Assembly (NCBI RefSeq): GCF_000172415.1
Contig: NZ_ABLD01000003.1
Span: forward strand, 1 to 64,000
Reading direction: 5' to 3'
DNA: 64,000 nucleotides
From: Paraburkholderia graminis C4D1M
Lineage (GTDB): Bacteria; Pseudomonadota; Gammaproteobacteria; Burkholderiales; Burkholderiaceae
Under the pieces are notes generated by a model. The model ran no database searches, was not told the origin of the DNA, and saw only the letters and a program-made list of their open reading frames with translations. Positions 1-9,625 of this stretch are shown here, one piece after another. Position 1 is the stretch's first letter. Every line of letters starts with the position of its first letter. The position numbers and the translations under genes are program-made.

Positions 1-1187
1 GCGAGCAGCGCGACGTGGCCAAGGCCCAATGCGCAAGCCGCGGACCCGAGCCGGTACGCGGCGTCGCCGGCTTGCAGTGCTTCGCTCGGGTCGGCCTTTT
101 CCGGCTGGTCCGCGGCACGCGCGTGTTCCGCGAGCGCGGAGATGGCGGCGTCCGCCGTCTGCAAAAAGTCTTCGTAGGCATGGGCATTGACGCTCAGCAC
201 GCCGAGGTCGCGCGTCATCGACGTTTGCGCGCTGAACGATTGCGCCTCGACCGCGCCGGCTTCCCAAAGCATTTCCGATGCCTGAGTGCCCGCGACGTGC
301 CAGTCGACCGTCAAGCCGTAATCGTGCAGCACCTCGACCTGGTCGGCGTCTTCGGCGGCGGCGCCGAACAGCGCGTAGTCGCGCCACAGCAGCGCGAGCG
401 TGGCCCGCACGAGCGAGCGCTGCGCGCGTTCGATGCCGCGCGCGTGGTCCGCAAGCGCGAGGTTGCAGCGTGCGTAGAAGCGCCGCGCGTCGGGCTCGCC
501 GGCCGCGCGCCCGCTGACGCGCAACGCGCGCGCGCAGGCCTTGGCGAGGCGCCAGAAATCGTACGGATCGGGACCGGCCAGCTCGGTGAATACGGCGTCG
601 AGTTCGTCCAGTGCGGCTTGCGTCGCTGCGCGCGCCGCCGCGCTGCCTGTGTCCGGCTGCGAGCGCAGCACCGGCAGCAGCGCGCGCTCATAGCGCGCCC
701 GCAGATGCGCCAACTGCTCGGCCGGCTGCGCGTGAAACGACACAGGCGGCACGGGGCGCGCGGTCAACGCGAGATCTTCGTACGCAACGGGCGACGCGGC
801 GCTGTGCTCGCCGAGATGGGCGCACAGCGCGCGGTAGTGATCGAAGAGCGTCGGCGAACAGGCGAGTTCGCGCAGATTGTGACGCTCGAGCGCCGCCCGG
901 AAATCGCGCAGCGCCGCGCCGAAGCCCGGCCGCACGCTCTCGGCCTCGGCCGGATCGCCGGCCGCGAGCGGCGAAAGGCGCACCAGCACATCGGCGAAAC
1001 GCGTGGCGCTCAGCCAGCCGGCGCTGCGCAACGCGTGCGAGACGCGCACTAGGGCGGTCGTGCAACCGGTGTGCTGCTCGAACGCCAGCAGCGCTTCAGC
1101 GAGCGCCAGCTCCGCGGGGCGTACGGCGCCGCCGCGCGGGTTGGGCAATGCGTCGAAGGAAACGGGAGCTGCGGATCGAAGAGTCAT
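1..1187 (-). CDS. Uncharacterised helical protein, 3' end cut off by window edge
   Basis: An open frame of at least 395 codons starts at ATG 1187 and runs off the left edge, so the C-terminus is not visible. Codon use is strongly biased to G/C at third positions, which marks it as coding despite a large overlapping frame on the other strand. The product is Ala/Leu/Arg-rich and looks wholly alpha-helical, with no signal peptide or membrane segment. It lies downstream of rubredoxin on the same strand. I do not recognise the family. In some beta-proteobacteria rubredoxin is followed by twitching-motility chemotaxis (Pil-Chp) genes, so a Chp-associated histidine-phosphotransfer-like protein is possible, but I see no diagnostic motif. 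No clear Shine-Dalgarno precedes the ATG. Confidence 0.6.
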   Translation of the reverse strand, partial: MTLRSAAPVSFDALPNPRGGAVRPAELALAEALLAFEQHTGCTTALVRVSHALRSAGWLSATRFADVLVRLSPLAAGDPAEAESVRPGFGAALRDFRAALERHNLRELACSPTLFDHYRALCAHLGEHSAASPVAYEDLALTARPVPPVSFHAQPAEQLAHLRARYERALLPVLRSQPDTGSAAARAATQAALDELDAVFTELAGPDPYDFWRLAKACARALRVSGRAAGEPDARRFYARCNLALADHARGIERAQRSLVRATLALLWRDYALFGAAAEDADQVEVLHDYGLTVDWHVAGTQASEMLWEAGAVEAQSFSAQTSMTRDLGVLSVNAHAYEDFLQTADAAISALAEHARAADQPEKADPSEALQAGDAAYRLGSAACALGLGHVALL

Positions 1188-1270
1188 GAGTTGGCGACGG
1201 AAAGTCGGCGGGCCGCCGCTTGGCGCTGCGCGCAGACTGAGCGCCTAACGCGCGAACCGGCGACTGAACA

Positions 1271-1324
1271 GTGACAAATGCGCAATGACAAACGCGCAAC
1301 GACAATGCGCAACCACAATGCGCG
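1271..1324. repeat. Degenerate 13-14-bp tandem array built around TGCGCA
   Basis: About four imperfect units of the type gtgacaaatgcgca follow each other, three of them carrying TGCGCA or its end; TGCGCA is itself a palindrome. The array sits in the 282-bp gap between rubredoxin and the downstream partial gene. That gap holds no convincing gene. Confidence 0.6.
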
Positions 1325-1469
1325 GCGATGCGTGCCCAGTGACAAATGCTGAAGAGCCAATGCCCCGTGCAATACCGGCGATATCAGCTTGTGATTGCGA
1401 CACCGCCGGCACGGCGACGTTCCGGCGCGACGCCACACTCTGGCCGAGCGCCGCCGGCCGACTTCGATG

Positions 1470-1640
1470 TCAGATCTGGACCATCTCGAAGTCTTCCTTG
1501 CGCGCGCCGCATTCCGGGCACGTCCAGTTAATTGGGACGTCTTCCCAGCGCGTGCCCGGCGCAATGCCTTCGTCCGGCAAACCGGCTTCTTCGTCGTAAA
1601 TCCAGCCGCAAATCAGGCACATCCAGCTTTGATATTCCAT
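1470..1640 (-). CDS. rubA: Rubredoxin
   Basis: Small iron protein that carries one electron in the cytoplasm, in Gram-negatives often to alkane hydroxylases or in oxidative-stress chemistry. The 56-residue product has the two rubredoxin CxxCG knuckles at Cys8/Cys11 and Cys41/Cys44, plus the conserved aromatic core (Trp6, Tyr15, Trp39), so the FeS4 site is complete. The start is the ATG at 1640, which gives the usual family length; the frame stays open far upstream but without rubredoxin similarity. It is divergent from the thiD-like gene. The partner is not evident from the neighbours. Confidence 0.93.
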   Translation of the reverse strand: MEYQSWMCLICGWIYDEEAGLPDEGIAPGTRWEDVPINWTCPECGARKEDFEMVQI

Positions 1641-1966
1641 TCTTGTGTCGCGTCGTGAAGTCCGGGGAAACGGGAGCCATGATGGTACCGTGTTGCCGCC
1701 CCAATGCCTAGCAATGGCAAACGCCCAATGCAGGCGGCTCACGACGGCGGGCAGCGCTGGGCGGATCACGCGGCGCAACATGTGGCGCCGCGCCACACGG
1801 CGGGCGCGCGTTGCGGCAGGAAGCGGCAGGCGGGAAGCAACAGGGAGCGGCAGCAAGCGACAGGGAACGGCCCTGTGCGAAAAAACGCCCCCGCGCCGGT
1901 TTAGGACGCATAATTGAGCCAATTGCGCACCTGATGCGCCGAAAATACTGCTCCTCGTAAATCTTC
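1641..1966. other. Intergenic region between rubredoxin and thiD-like gene
   Basis: The 326-bp divergent spacer must hold both promoters. Around 1805-1875 it is a low-complexity run of variants of ggcaggaagc / acagggagcgg. I see no gene in it and no clear operator. Confidence 0.5.
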
Positions 1967-2827
1967 ATGCCCAGCGACACGCCTCCGATCGTCCTCACCT
2001 TCGGTCTTTCCGATCCCACCGGCGGCTCAGGCCTGCAAGCCGACCTGATGACCCTTGCCAGCATGGGTTGTCATGGCGTCTCCGTGCTCACCGGCTACAC
2101 CGTGCGCGATTCCGCAACCTGCGACGAGGTCAACGGACTCGATCCTGAAGTGGTCGCCACCCAGGCGCGCATGCTTCTCGAAGACATGCCGATTGCGGCG
2201 TTCAAGGTCGGCGCCTGCACGCGCGCCGAAGTCGTGAGCGCGATCGCCGAGGTTGTGGCGGATTACGACGACATTCCGCTGATTCTCGCCCCGGACTTCA
2301 CGCTCGACGACGAACACGTGCTCGCCGCCGACGAACTGCGCGAGGCCATCGCCGATCTGCTCGCGCCGCAAACCACCTTGCTGGTCGCCGATTCCGCCAC
2401 GCTGCTCGCCCTTGCTCAACCGGACGGCGACGCCGAAGCGCCGAGCCTAGACGCGGCGATCTCGCATCTGCTGTCGCACGGCTGCGAATACATTCTGTCG
2501 ACGGAAACGGGCACGCACCGGCTCGTCAACACGCTTTTCAGCGAAGACGGCCAGTTGCGTCAGGACATGTGGGACCGCGGCAGCAACCGGATCATGGGCA
2601 TCACCGACACGCTCGGCTCGGCGATCGCCGCGCTGCTCGCCAATGGTCAGGAGCCTGCCGAGGCAGTTCGCGAGGCGCAGGAGTATCTGTATCAGGCTAT
2701 ACGCAGCGCGTTCCGGCCGGGCATGGGCGCGTATATGCCGGACCGCTTCTTCTGGGCCCGCGGCAGCGACGACGAAACGCCGCCGGCCGCCGGCAAGGAC
2801 GCGGCGCCAGGCGAAGCAAGACACTGA
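1967..2827 (+). CDS. thiD: ThiD-like hydroxymethylpyrimidine (phosphate) kinase
   Basis: Ribokinase-superfamily protein of 286 residues. The ThiD substrate loop is present at residues 13-27 (GLSDPTGGSGLQADL), followed by the conserved Gly-His-Gly-Val-Ser turn. ThiD phosphorylates HMP and HMP-P for the pyrimidine half of thiamine. The catalytic loop is unusual: where typical ThiD proteins read GTGCTLS, this one reads GITDTLGSA (211-219), with Asp214 in place of the Cys. Residues after about 265 form a short hydrophilic tail. No other thiamine gene lies nearby. The start codon lacks a strong ribosome-binding site. The family is clear; canonical ThiD activity is less so. Confidence 0.8.
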   Translation: MPSDTPPIVLTFGLSDPTGGSGLQADLMTLASMGCHGVSVLTGYTVRDSATCDEVNGLDPEVVATQARMLLEDMPIAAFKVGACTRAEVVSAIAEVVADYDDIPLILAPDFTLDDEHVLAADELREAIADLLAPQTTLLVADSATLLALAQPDGDAEAPSLDAAISHLLSHGCEYILSTETGTHRLVNTLFSEDGQLRQDMWDRGSNRIMGITDTLGSAIAALLANGQEPAEAVREAQEYLYQAIRSAFRPGMGAYMPDRFFWARGSDDETPPAAGKDAAPGEARH

Positions 2828-2962
2828 CTCGCGCGCGGTCGGTATCGCAACTTGCGAACTCGGCGCACGGAGCATGTCGCTGACGCCGTTGCGCGTCAGC
2901 CGCCCGCTTGATGGGGTGCCCGCCGTCGCAATCTGTACCCGTTCGTGATGCAACTCCGCGCG

Positions 2963-2984
2963 GACAGGCGCCTTTCGCGCTGTC
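2963..2984 (+). terminator. Possible terminator after thiD-like gene
   Basis: GACAGGCGC and GCGCTGTC pair with one bulged base around a short loop, and a run of six T follows at 2990-2995. The distance between stem and T run makes it a weak candidate. Confidence 0.35.
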
Positions 2985-3050
2985 TCCACTTTTTTCTGCC
3001 GCGCACTTTGATCCAACGACGTCCCGTGCGCTGCCTATGCAGATGTCGTT

Positions 3051-3071
3051 GTTGTAATCAAACGTTACAAC
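3051..3071. promoter_or_regulatory. Inverted repeat upstream of sulfotransferase gene
   Basis: GTTGTAA and TTACAAC form perfect 7-bp arms around a 7-bp spacer, about 50 bp before the sulfotransferase start. The sequence CGTTA recurs at 3063-3067, about 3089 and just before the start codon. It could be an operator; the regulator is unknown. Confidence 0.35.
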
Positions 3072-3124
3072 GGGCGCCAGGTCCAGACGTTACACTGGCA
3101 AATCGTGAATCGTCATAACGTTAT

Positions 3125-4336
3125 ATGTCCGCGCCCACATTTTTTATTCACCCGCCCAAGAGCGGGGGATCGACGGTTATTTCATTTTTCGACCTGAATA
3201 AAGGTAAAGACCAATTCGTCGTGTTCGAATGGGATAGAGAAGGCTGGGACAAGTGCCGGGCGAGACTGCTTGAGACACTTATCGGCGGCGGTCATCAGCC
3301 GTATGGCATTCATAGAAGCCTCAAAACCCCTCTCTCCTATTGCACCATTCTGCGCGATCCTTTAGCGCGGCAAATATCGCATTACCGCTATGCATTGAAT
3401 GGCAAAAATGGCGAAATCGCCCACGGCGCGAGCGTGTCGGCCACCGAGGCGCTCGTACTGCGCGGTACACTTTCGCTCGACGAGTGGGTCAGCGAGTCCC
3501 TCGGCGGCAAAAACATCTTTGTGCAAATGCTGACCGGCCATTCGGCGCCGGAAGAACTCAGCCTGGAAATTGCGAAAGCCAACCTTCGGCATCATTTCAG
3601 CGCCGTCGGCCTTTGCGAGAACATGAGTGAATTTTTACTGCGTCTCTGCGCCAAGACCGGATTGAAATTACCGTTTTATTTTCAGACGAACATCACGAGC
3701 GGTTCTCCGAAAGCCATAGGCCAGTTAAGCGAAAAGTCCAGGCAGAAATTTATCGAAGACAATCAGCTCGATTACAGGATTTTCGAGCACGCAAAGAACG
3801 AGATTGAGAGCAAGACGCGCAAGTCCGGCAGCGTGTTCAGCAAAGCGCTGGAACTGGTCGAGACGATCCAGGCGGAGATCGATCGGCTCGAGAATCCGCA
3901 TCTTCATAGCTCGGTGGTGTTCGGCTTCGACGAAGCGTTTCTCGCGAAAGTACACGGCGTAATCGGCCGTTTCGACCTCGCGCCAATCGAGGAATACGTG
4001 CGGTTTGCGCAAAGCGAAACGCAACCGCTTGCGGATATGTACGACGGCTTCGTCGACTCCGTGCACGACGGCGTCGTGTCGGGCTGGGCCGTGAACCTCA
4101 GTCGCCCGGAACAGAAGGTGCTGCTCGAAGTGCGCGTCGGCAGCGACGTGATTGCGAGCGGCTGGACCGGCGAGCAACGGCCGGATGTAGCCAGCGCGGG
4201 ATACCCGAGCGCGCACGCCGGCTTTTCGATTGCTTTGCCGCCGGACGCGCCCGACGGCTTCCACGTCGCTGTCGCCGATTCCGCCGAGCGCTTGCACAAC
4301 GCGGGCGTTTGGCGGCGGGGTTGGCACTGCGCTTAG
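3125..4336 (+). CDS. PAPS-dependent sulfotransferase-like protein with C-terminal beta module
   Basis: A 403-residue protein of the sulfotransferase superfamily, which moves a sulfuryl group from PAPS to a hydroxyl, often on glycans. The 5'-phosphosulfate loop is seen at residues 9-17 (HPPKSGGST) and the 3'-phosphate-binding motif at 75-85 (ILRDPLARQIS, with Arg77 and Ser85). Residues from about 310 to 403 form a separate module with the pattern D-G-x-V-x-G-W-A ... RPDV ... GF, a beta-rich domain that I recall as an appendage of carbohydrate-active proteins. There is no signal peptide, so it acts in the cytoplasm. The APS kinase gene follows after 37 bp on the same strand, which would supply PAPS. 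The acceptor is unknown. Confidence 0.8.
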   Translation: MSAPTFFIHPPKSGGSTVISFFDLNKGKDQFVVFEWDREGWDKCRARLLETLIGGGHQPYGIHRSLKTPLSYCTILRDPLARQISHYRYALNGKNGEIAHGASVSATEALVLRGTLSLDEWVSESLGGKNIFVQMLTGHSAPEELSLEIAKANLRHHFSAVGLCENMSEFLLRLCAKTGLKLPFYFQTNITSGSPKAIGQLSEKSRQKFIEDNQLDYRIFEHAKNEIESKTRKSGSVFSKALELVETIQAEIDRLENPHLHSSVVFGFDEAFLAKVHGVIGRFDLAPIEEYVRFAQSETQPLADMYDGFVDSVHDGVVSGWAVNLSRPEQKVLLEVRVGSDVIASGWTGEQRPDVASAGYPSAHAGFSIALPPDAPDGFHVAVADSAERLHNAGVWRRGWHCA

Positions 4337-4373
4337 TCCCTGTGTTGGTCTCTGTGTTTAGTCCTTCAGGAAC

Positions 4374-4994
4374 ATGAGAATGGAAGAGCCCTGCAGTCCA
4401 GTGCAACGCTTTCGCGGCGGCACGATCACGCTCGAGGACAGAATGCGCATGCACCGCCAGAAGCCGGTCACGATCTGGCTCACGGGCCTGTCGGGAGCAG
4501 GCAAGTCGACCATCGCATTCGAACTCGAACGGCAACTCGTCGCGCAAGGCCACGCGTGCTATGTACTCGACGGCGACAACGTTCGCCACGGTCTCGGCAG
4601 CGATCTGGGCTTCGATCCGCGCGACCGCCATGAAAATATTCGCCGCGTCGCGCACGTCGCACAGTTGATGAACGACGCGGGCCTCATCGTCATTGCGGCG
4701 CTTATTTCGCCGATGCACGCGGACCGCGCGATGGCGCGCGGCATCATCGGCGCCGGCAGTTTCATCGAGACGTACGTGTCCGCATCGCTCGCCACCTGCG
4801 CCGGCCGCGATCCGAAAGGACTGTACGCGAAGGCGCTCGCGGGCGAGATTCCCGCGTTCACCGGCATTTCGGCGCCGTATGAAACGCCAGTCAATCCGGA
4901 ACTCGTCATCGATACCGCTTCGTTGACGCTGAGCGACAGCGTGGCCCGCATCTTCAGCTACTTGCGCCAGCATTCGCTCGCGGTTGCGGCATAG
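4374..4994 (+). CDS. cysC: Adenylylsulfate (APS) kinase
   Basis: Phosphorylates APS to PAPS using ATP. The 206-residue product shows the P-loop GLSGAGKS (38-45), the APS-binding DGDNVRHGL (66-74), the LISP segment (110-113) and the RDPKGLYAKALAGEI/FTG lid region (145-164), all typical of CysC. The first about 25 residues extend beyond the usual start, and ATGs at 4380 and 4443 are alternatives; AGGA just upstream favours 4374 or 4380. No cysD, cysN or cysH is nearby, so this copy looks dedicated to the sulfotransferase before it rather than to general sulfate assimilation. Confidence 0.95.
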   Translation: MRMEEPCSPVQRFRGGTITLEDRMRMHRQKPVTIWLTGLSGAGKSTIAFELERQLVAQGHACYVLDGDNVRHGLGSDLGFDPRDRHENIRRVAHVAQLMNDAGLIVIAALISPMHADRAMARGIIGAGSFIETYVSASLATCAGRDPKGLYAKALAGEIPAFTGISAPYETPVNPELVIDTASLTLSDSVARIFSYLRQHSLAVAA

Positions 4995-5032
4995 GCACAC
5001 GCATAGTTTTCCGAAGCGCTGCAAAGCGCAAA

Positions 5033-5072
5033 GCCAAAGAAAAACCCGCATTTCTGCGGGTTTTTCTTTGGC
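5033..5072. terminator. Bidirectional terminator between cysC and groEL
   Basis: A perfect 18-bp stem (5033-5050 with 5055-5072) closes on a TTTC tetraloop. The stem itself carries A5 on one side and T5 on the other, so it ends transcripts from both convergent genes. A second small hairpin (GCGCACC/GGTGCGC, 5076-5093) lies next to it on the groEL side. Confidence 0.85.
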
Positions 5073-5153
5073 AAGGCGCACCTCGCGGTGCGCTTTCGCA
5101 TGAGCTCCCGACCGAGCCTGTAGGCCAGGCCCAACCGGGGAGCGGACACGAAA

Positions 5154-6796
<1,643 letters not shown>

Positions 6797-6845
6797 CTAA
6801 CTCCTTGAATTCTCTGGATATAACCGTGTAAGTAGCGCTTTGCGC

Positions 6846-7136
6846 TTACTTGTTGACCACGGCCATGATGTCTTCTTCGCGCATGACCAGCAGTTCGTTG
6901 CCGTCGACCTTGACGGTCTGGCCTGCGTACTTGCCGAACAGAACGCGGTCGCCAACCTTCACGTCGAGGGCGATTTGTGCGCCCTTATCGTCACGCTTGC
7001 CCGGGCCGACGGCCAGGATTTCGCCCTGATCCGGCTTTTCTGCTGCGGCTTCGGGGATCACGATGCCCGACGCGGTCTTGGTTTCTTGATCCAGACGCTT
7101 GACGATCACGCGATCATGCAAAGGACGAAGGTTCAT
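6846..7136 (-). CDS. groES: 10-kDa co-chaperonin GroES
   Basis: Heptameric lid of the GroEL chamber. The 96-residue protein has the full GroES fold signature: the N-terminal [12 protein letters not shown] strand, the mobile loop ([14 protein letters not shown], about 17-30) and the C-terminal EEDIMAVV strand. The chosen start at 7136 has a good ribosome-binding site (AGAGGAGT); an ATG four bases earlier is out of frame. It is the first gene of the heat-shock operon, with groEL downstream and a CIRCE operator upstream. Confidence 0.97.
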   Translation of the reverse strand: MNLRPLHDRVIVKRLDQETKTASGIVIPEAAAEKPDQGEILAVGPGKRDDKGAQIALDVKVGDRVLFGKYAGQTVKVDGNELLVMREEDIMAVVNK

Positions 7137-7208
7137 ACATACTCCTCTCTTGATTGAGACTGAAGAACGCTTGGAAAACCCGGCTGGCCGAGCCAACCGG
7201 CGAAGTTG

Positions 7209-7235
7209 TTAGCACTCTCGTGCGACGAGTGCTAA
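7209..7235. promoter_or_regulatory. CIRCE operator (HrcA-binding site)
   Basis: TTAGCACTC and GAGTGCTAA form the exact 9-bp arms of the CIRCE consensus with a 9-bp spacer. It lies 73 bp upstream of the groES start, the usual place. HrcA repression of groES-groEL, relieved by heat stress, is therefore expected; hrcA itself is not in the window. Confidence 0.96.
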
Positions 7236-7477
7236 TTATATGGACAGGTGGTGACAAATTCAAGAAGGGAGGGATCGTTGGCGAGTTTCGTCCAACTTTG
7301 AAGCTGTTTACTTCAGCTTGAGCCGCGAGCGTGCGCAGCAGGACAAATTACCCTTGTACATACAAGGGCTTACGGTCACGAATCGCCGTAATCCGACGCG
7401 GCAACCTTTACGTTTGGCGCGCCAGATTCGATGTGCGAGGCAATCCACGCAAGGTCGGTAAAAACCCTTACTACCCG

Positions 7478-7505
7478 GAGCTTCAAGCTACGCTGCTTGA
7501 AGCTC
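7478..7505. terminator. 11-bp perfect hairpin downstream of DoxX-like gene
   Basis: GAGCTTCAAGC and GCTTGAAGCTC pair perfectly around a 6-base loop, 18 bp past the stop of the minus-strand DoxX gene. On that strand a short T run follows only after about 14 bases, so terminator function is plausible but not certain. The rest of 7237-7523 shows no gene. Confidence 0.5.
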
Positions 7506-7523
7506 TTGAGGGCCGCATAAGGT

Positions 7524-7895
7524 TTAGGCGGCAACCACGGAACCCGCAGCGAGCCGCTTGCGCCAGGCAATCCAGCCGACAACAATCGATAGTATCGCCA
7601 CGACAAGCGGCGCCACCCCATGTCCGTATTCGCCGTGCACTGTCACGGTTGCCAGCGCGGCCAACATCACGGTGCAGCCGAGCGCCGCGCCCCACAGCCG
7701 TGTCCGTGCTCGCGCCAGCAGAACGGCGGTCATAAGTTCCAGCGAACCGGTCACGAAATGGAACCAGTGCGGGTATCCCCACTTCAGGTATTCCTCGAAG
7801 ATGGATCGCGGGGCGACGATGTTGCTGAGTGATCCCACGACGAAAAAAGCCGCGAGAACCAAAGGTAATATCTGGCGCCAGGAAAACTTGGACAT
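7524..7895 (-). CDS. DoxX-like small membrane protein
   Basis: A 123-residue inner-membrane protein with four predicted hydrophobic helices (about 8-30, 43-62, 68-86, 90-110). The F-x-x-G-x-x-N near the start of helix 1 and the W-x-H-x-x-T-G-x-x-E motif (about 43-53) fit the DoxX/DoxD superfamily, often linked to redox balance and quinone-related stress. It follows the NmrA-like gene by 79 bp on the same strand and is probably co-transcribed with it under the divergent HxlR regulator. Biochemical role unknown. Confidence 0.75.
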   Translation of the reverse strand: MSKFSWRQILPLVLAAFFVVGSLSNIVAPRSIFEEYLKWGYPHWFHFVTGSLELMTAVLLARARTRLWGAALGCTVMLAALATVTVHGEYGHGVAPLVVAILSIVVGWIAWRKRLAAGSVVAA

Positions 7896-7974
7896 TCGTT
7901 CTACCTTCTCCGATGAGGGCGCTGCCGAGCATCAGTGTGGCCGCCTGTCGACGAGCCGATACGAACTGCGCTGT

Positions 7975-8847
7975 TCATGCCGTGGTGGCCTTGTAGGCCG
8001 CCGCAAAGACATCGCGAGGCGATGTCGTGCCCGCGACGTGCTCGGTGCCCGCAACGCCGAGATCCATCCAGCCCGCGTTGACGGCATCGAACATCGCTTC
8101 GGCGGGTCCGGTGTGGCCCTTCGGAACGCCGAGCTGTTCGAACGCTGCCGCCCACCCGGCCCGCGGGATGGCAAAGGCCTTGACGTCGCGCTGCAAGACT
8201 TTGCCCAGTTGGGCGGCGACTTCGTCGGCGCTGACCATCGAGCCAAGCTCGACAACGCGATGCCCGGACCACGTCGGCCCGGTCAGCAGCGTCACCACCT
8301 GGGCGCCGATATCGTCGGTCGCGATCATGGTCGACTTCCGGCTCGTCGGGTTGTAGTAGACGGGTAGCGTGCCGTCCTTGGCAACATGCAAGCCGTAAAG
8401 GAAGTTTTCGAAAAACCCGCCGGCTCGCACATAGGCGATCGGCAACGTCAGGTGGCGCAGTCCCTCCTCAAGAAGCGACAGGGCCGTGATCATTCCCAGC
8501 CCGCTCGTTCTGTTCGCACCCATCGACGACAGCACAACCACCCGCGGCGGCACTGCCCTGGCCAGCGCCGCGACATAGTTCGCGATCACGTTCTTTGCTT
8601 CCCTGAAATCCGGCGACGGTGCCCAGACCGCCGGCAGCATGACAAATGCACCGTCGACTCCTTCGAGCGCCCTCTCTACGGCGGCCGCGTCATTCCAGTC
8701 GCCGTCGACCAGTTCCACACCTTGATCCGCCCAATTGGCCGCCTTCTCGCGATTGCGGACCAGCGCCCGGACTTTCCTGCCTTGCGCCAAAAGATGTTGC
8801 GCCGTTGCGCCGCCTACGTGTCCCGTGATTCCCATAACCAGAAACAT
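7975..8847 (-). CDS. NmrA-like NAD(P)-binding oxidoreductase
   Basis: A 290-residue atypical short-chain-dehydrogenase-type protein. The N-terminal GITGHVGGATA (7-17) is the dinucleotide-binding turn, Arg28 and Arg32 after the second strand favour NADP(H), and the VVLSSMGANRTSG segment (around 104-116) replaces the classic catalytic Tyr-x-x-x-Lys. NmrA-like proteins act as redox sensors or as NADPH:quinone oxidoreductases such as QorB. Its neighbours, an HxlR regulator transcribed divergently and a DoxX protein downstream, make a quinone or electrophile response likely. Substrate not determined. Confidence 0.8.
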   Translation of the reverse strand: MFLVMGITGHVGGATAQHLLAQGRKVRALVRNREKAANWADQGVELVDGDWNDAAAVERALEGVDGAFVMLPAVWAPSPDFREAKNVIANYVAALARAVPPRVVVLSSMGANRTSGLGMITALSLLEEGLRHLTLPIAYVRAGGFFENFLYGLHVAKDGTLPVYYNPTSRKSTMIATDDIGAQVVTLLTGPTWSGHRVVELGSMVSADEVAAQLGKVLQRDVKAFAIPRAGWAAAFEQLGVPKGHTGPAEAMFDAVNAGWMDLGVAGTEHVAGTTSPRDVFAAAYKATTA

Positions 8848-8936
8848 GTACTTCTCCTGAAATTAGTATCCTGCGACTCCACCACACGCCCGGCCCAGAG
8901 GTCCGTAGGAGTGATGAACGGTCTTTGTTTGAGGGC

Positions 8937-8955
8937 AGGTCTATCATAGAGACCT
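8937..8955. promoter_or_regulatory. Candidate HxlR operator
   Basis: AGGTCT and AGACCT are perfect inverted arms around ATCATAG, in the 166-bp spacer between the divergent NmrA and HxlR genes. Position and symmetry suit a dimeric HxlR-family repressor controlling both directions. Confidence 0.5.
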
Positions 8956-9013
8956 CTGCCTTCCATCGTAAGGAGGCAGTTTTTTGTTACCAGAAGAGTT
9001 AAAGGGAACCCGA

Positions 9014-9433
9014 ATGAGCACGTCCCAGAATGCGATCGACAGATTCAGCCGATATCACCGTCAATTGGCCGACGCCCAGCCGGCACACTGCGCGGTTCGC
9101 GACGTGCTCGACCGCATCGGCGACAAATGGAGCATGCTCATGGTCATGGAACTCGCGACGCGATCGCAGCGCTTCAGTGAGCTTCACCGGGCCATACCGG
9201 ACATTTCCAAGCGCATGCTGACCCAGACACTGCGCGATCTCGAGCGCGACGGACTCGTCACCCGCCATGTTTTTTCAACGAGGCCGCCGACCGTCGAATA
9301 TCGTTTAGCCGCACTAGGCCAATCCCTGTTGGAACCGATGGCGGCGCTCATCGATTGGGCCGATCGTCGTTATCCGGAGATCCATGCCGCGCGCGTCCGC
9401 TTTGACGACGCACCCGGTGATGTCCCGCGCTAG
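9014..9433 (+). CDS. HxlR-family transcriptional regulator
   Basis: A 139-residue winged-helix protein. The family core is obvious: Cys-x-V-x-x-x-L-x-x-I-G-x-K-W-S near residue 26, then [31 protein letters not shown] and the wing with VEYRLA. Cys26 sits where redox-sensing members such as YodB and HypR carry their reactive cysteine. I take ATG 9014 as start, preceded by AAAGGGA; an upstream TTG frame adds ten residues without support. It is divergent from the NmrA-DoxX pair, which it probably represses. Confidence 0.88.
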   Translation: MSTSQNAIDRFSRYHRQLADAQPAHCAVRDVLDRIGDKWSMLMVMELATRSQRFSELHRAIPDISKRMLTQTLRDLERDGLVTRHVFSTRPPTVEYRLAALGQSLLEPMAALIDWADRRYPEIHAARVRFDDAPGDVPR

Positions 9434-9625
9434 ATGCCTGGCCTGATGTGAGGGTGATGGCGAAAGCCTGAAGCGGTCAGCTTATGTTGGGCTTCGCAGA
9501 TGGCGCGGTAGGACGCATCACTCGTTTAGTACTCGACTTGGGACGCCGAGGCGAAAACCGCATTGAGAACTCGTAGCAGGCGCGCGAAGCACGTTGGCGC
9601 CGACGCGGTTATACCGCGGAGGCCA

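Noticed and set aside
15..1052. 345-codon plus-strand frame
   Set aside because: Arg/Ala-rich, without motifs; it is the antisense shadow of the minus-strand gene, whose codon use is much better.
7331..7735. 134-codon plus-strand frame across the DoxX 3' end
   Set aside because: Crosses the hairpin at 7478-7505 and the DoxX gene; Arg-rich with no start signal.
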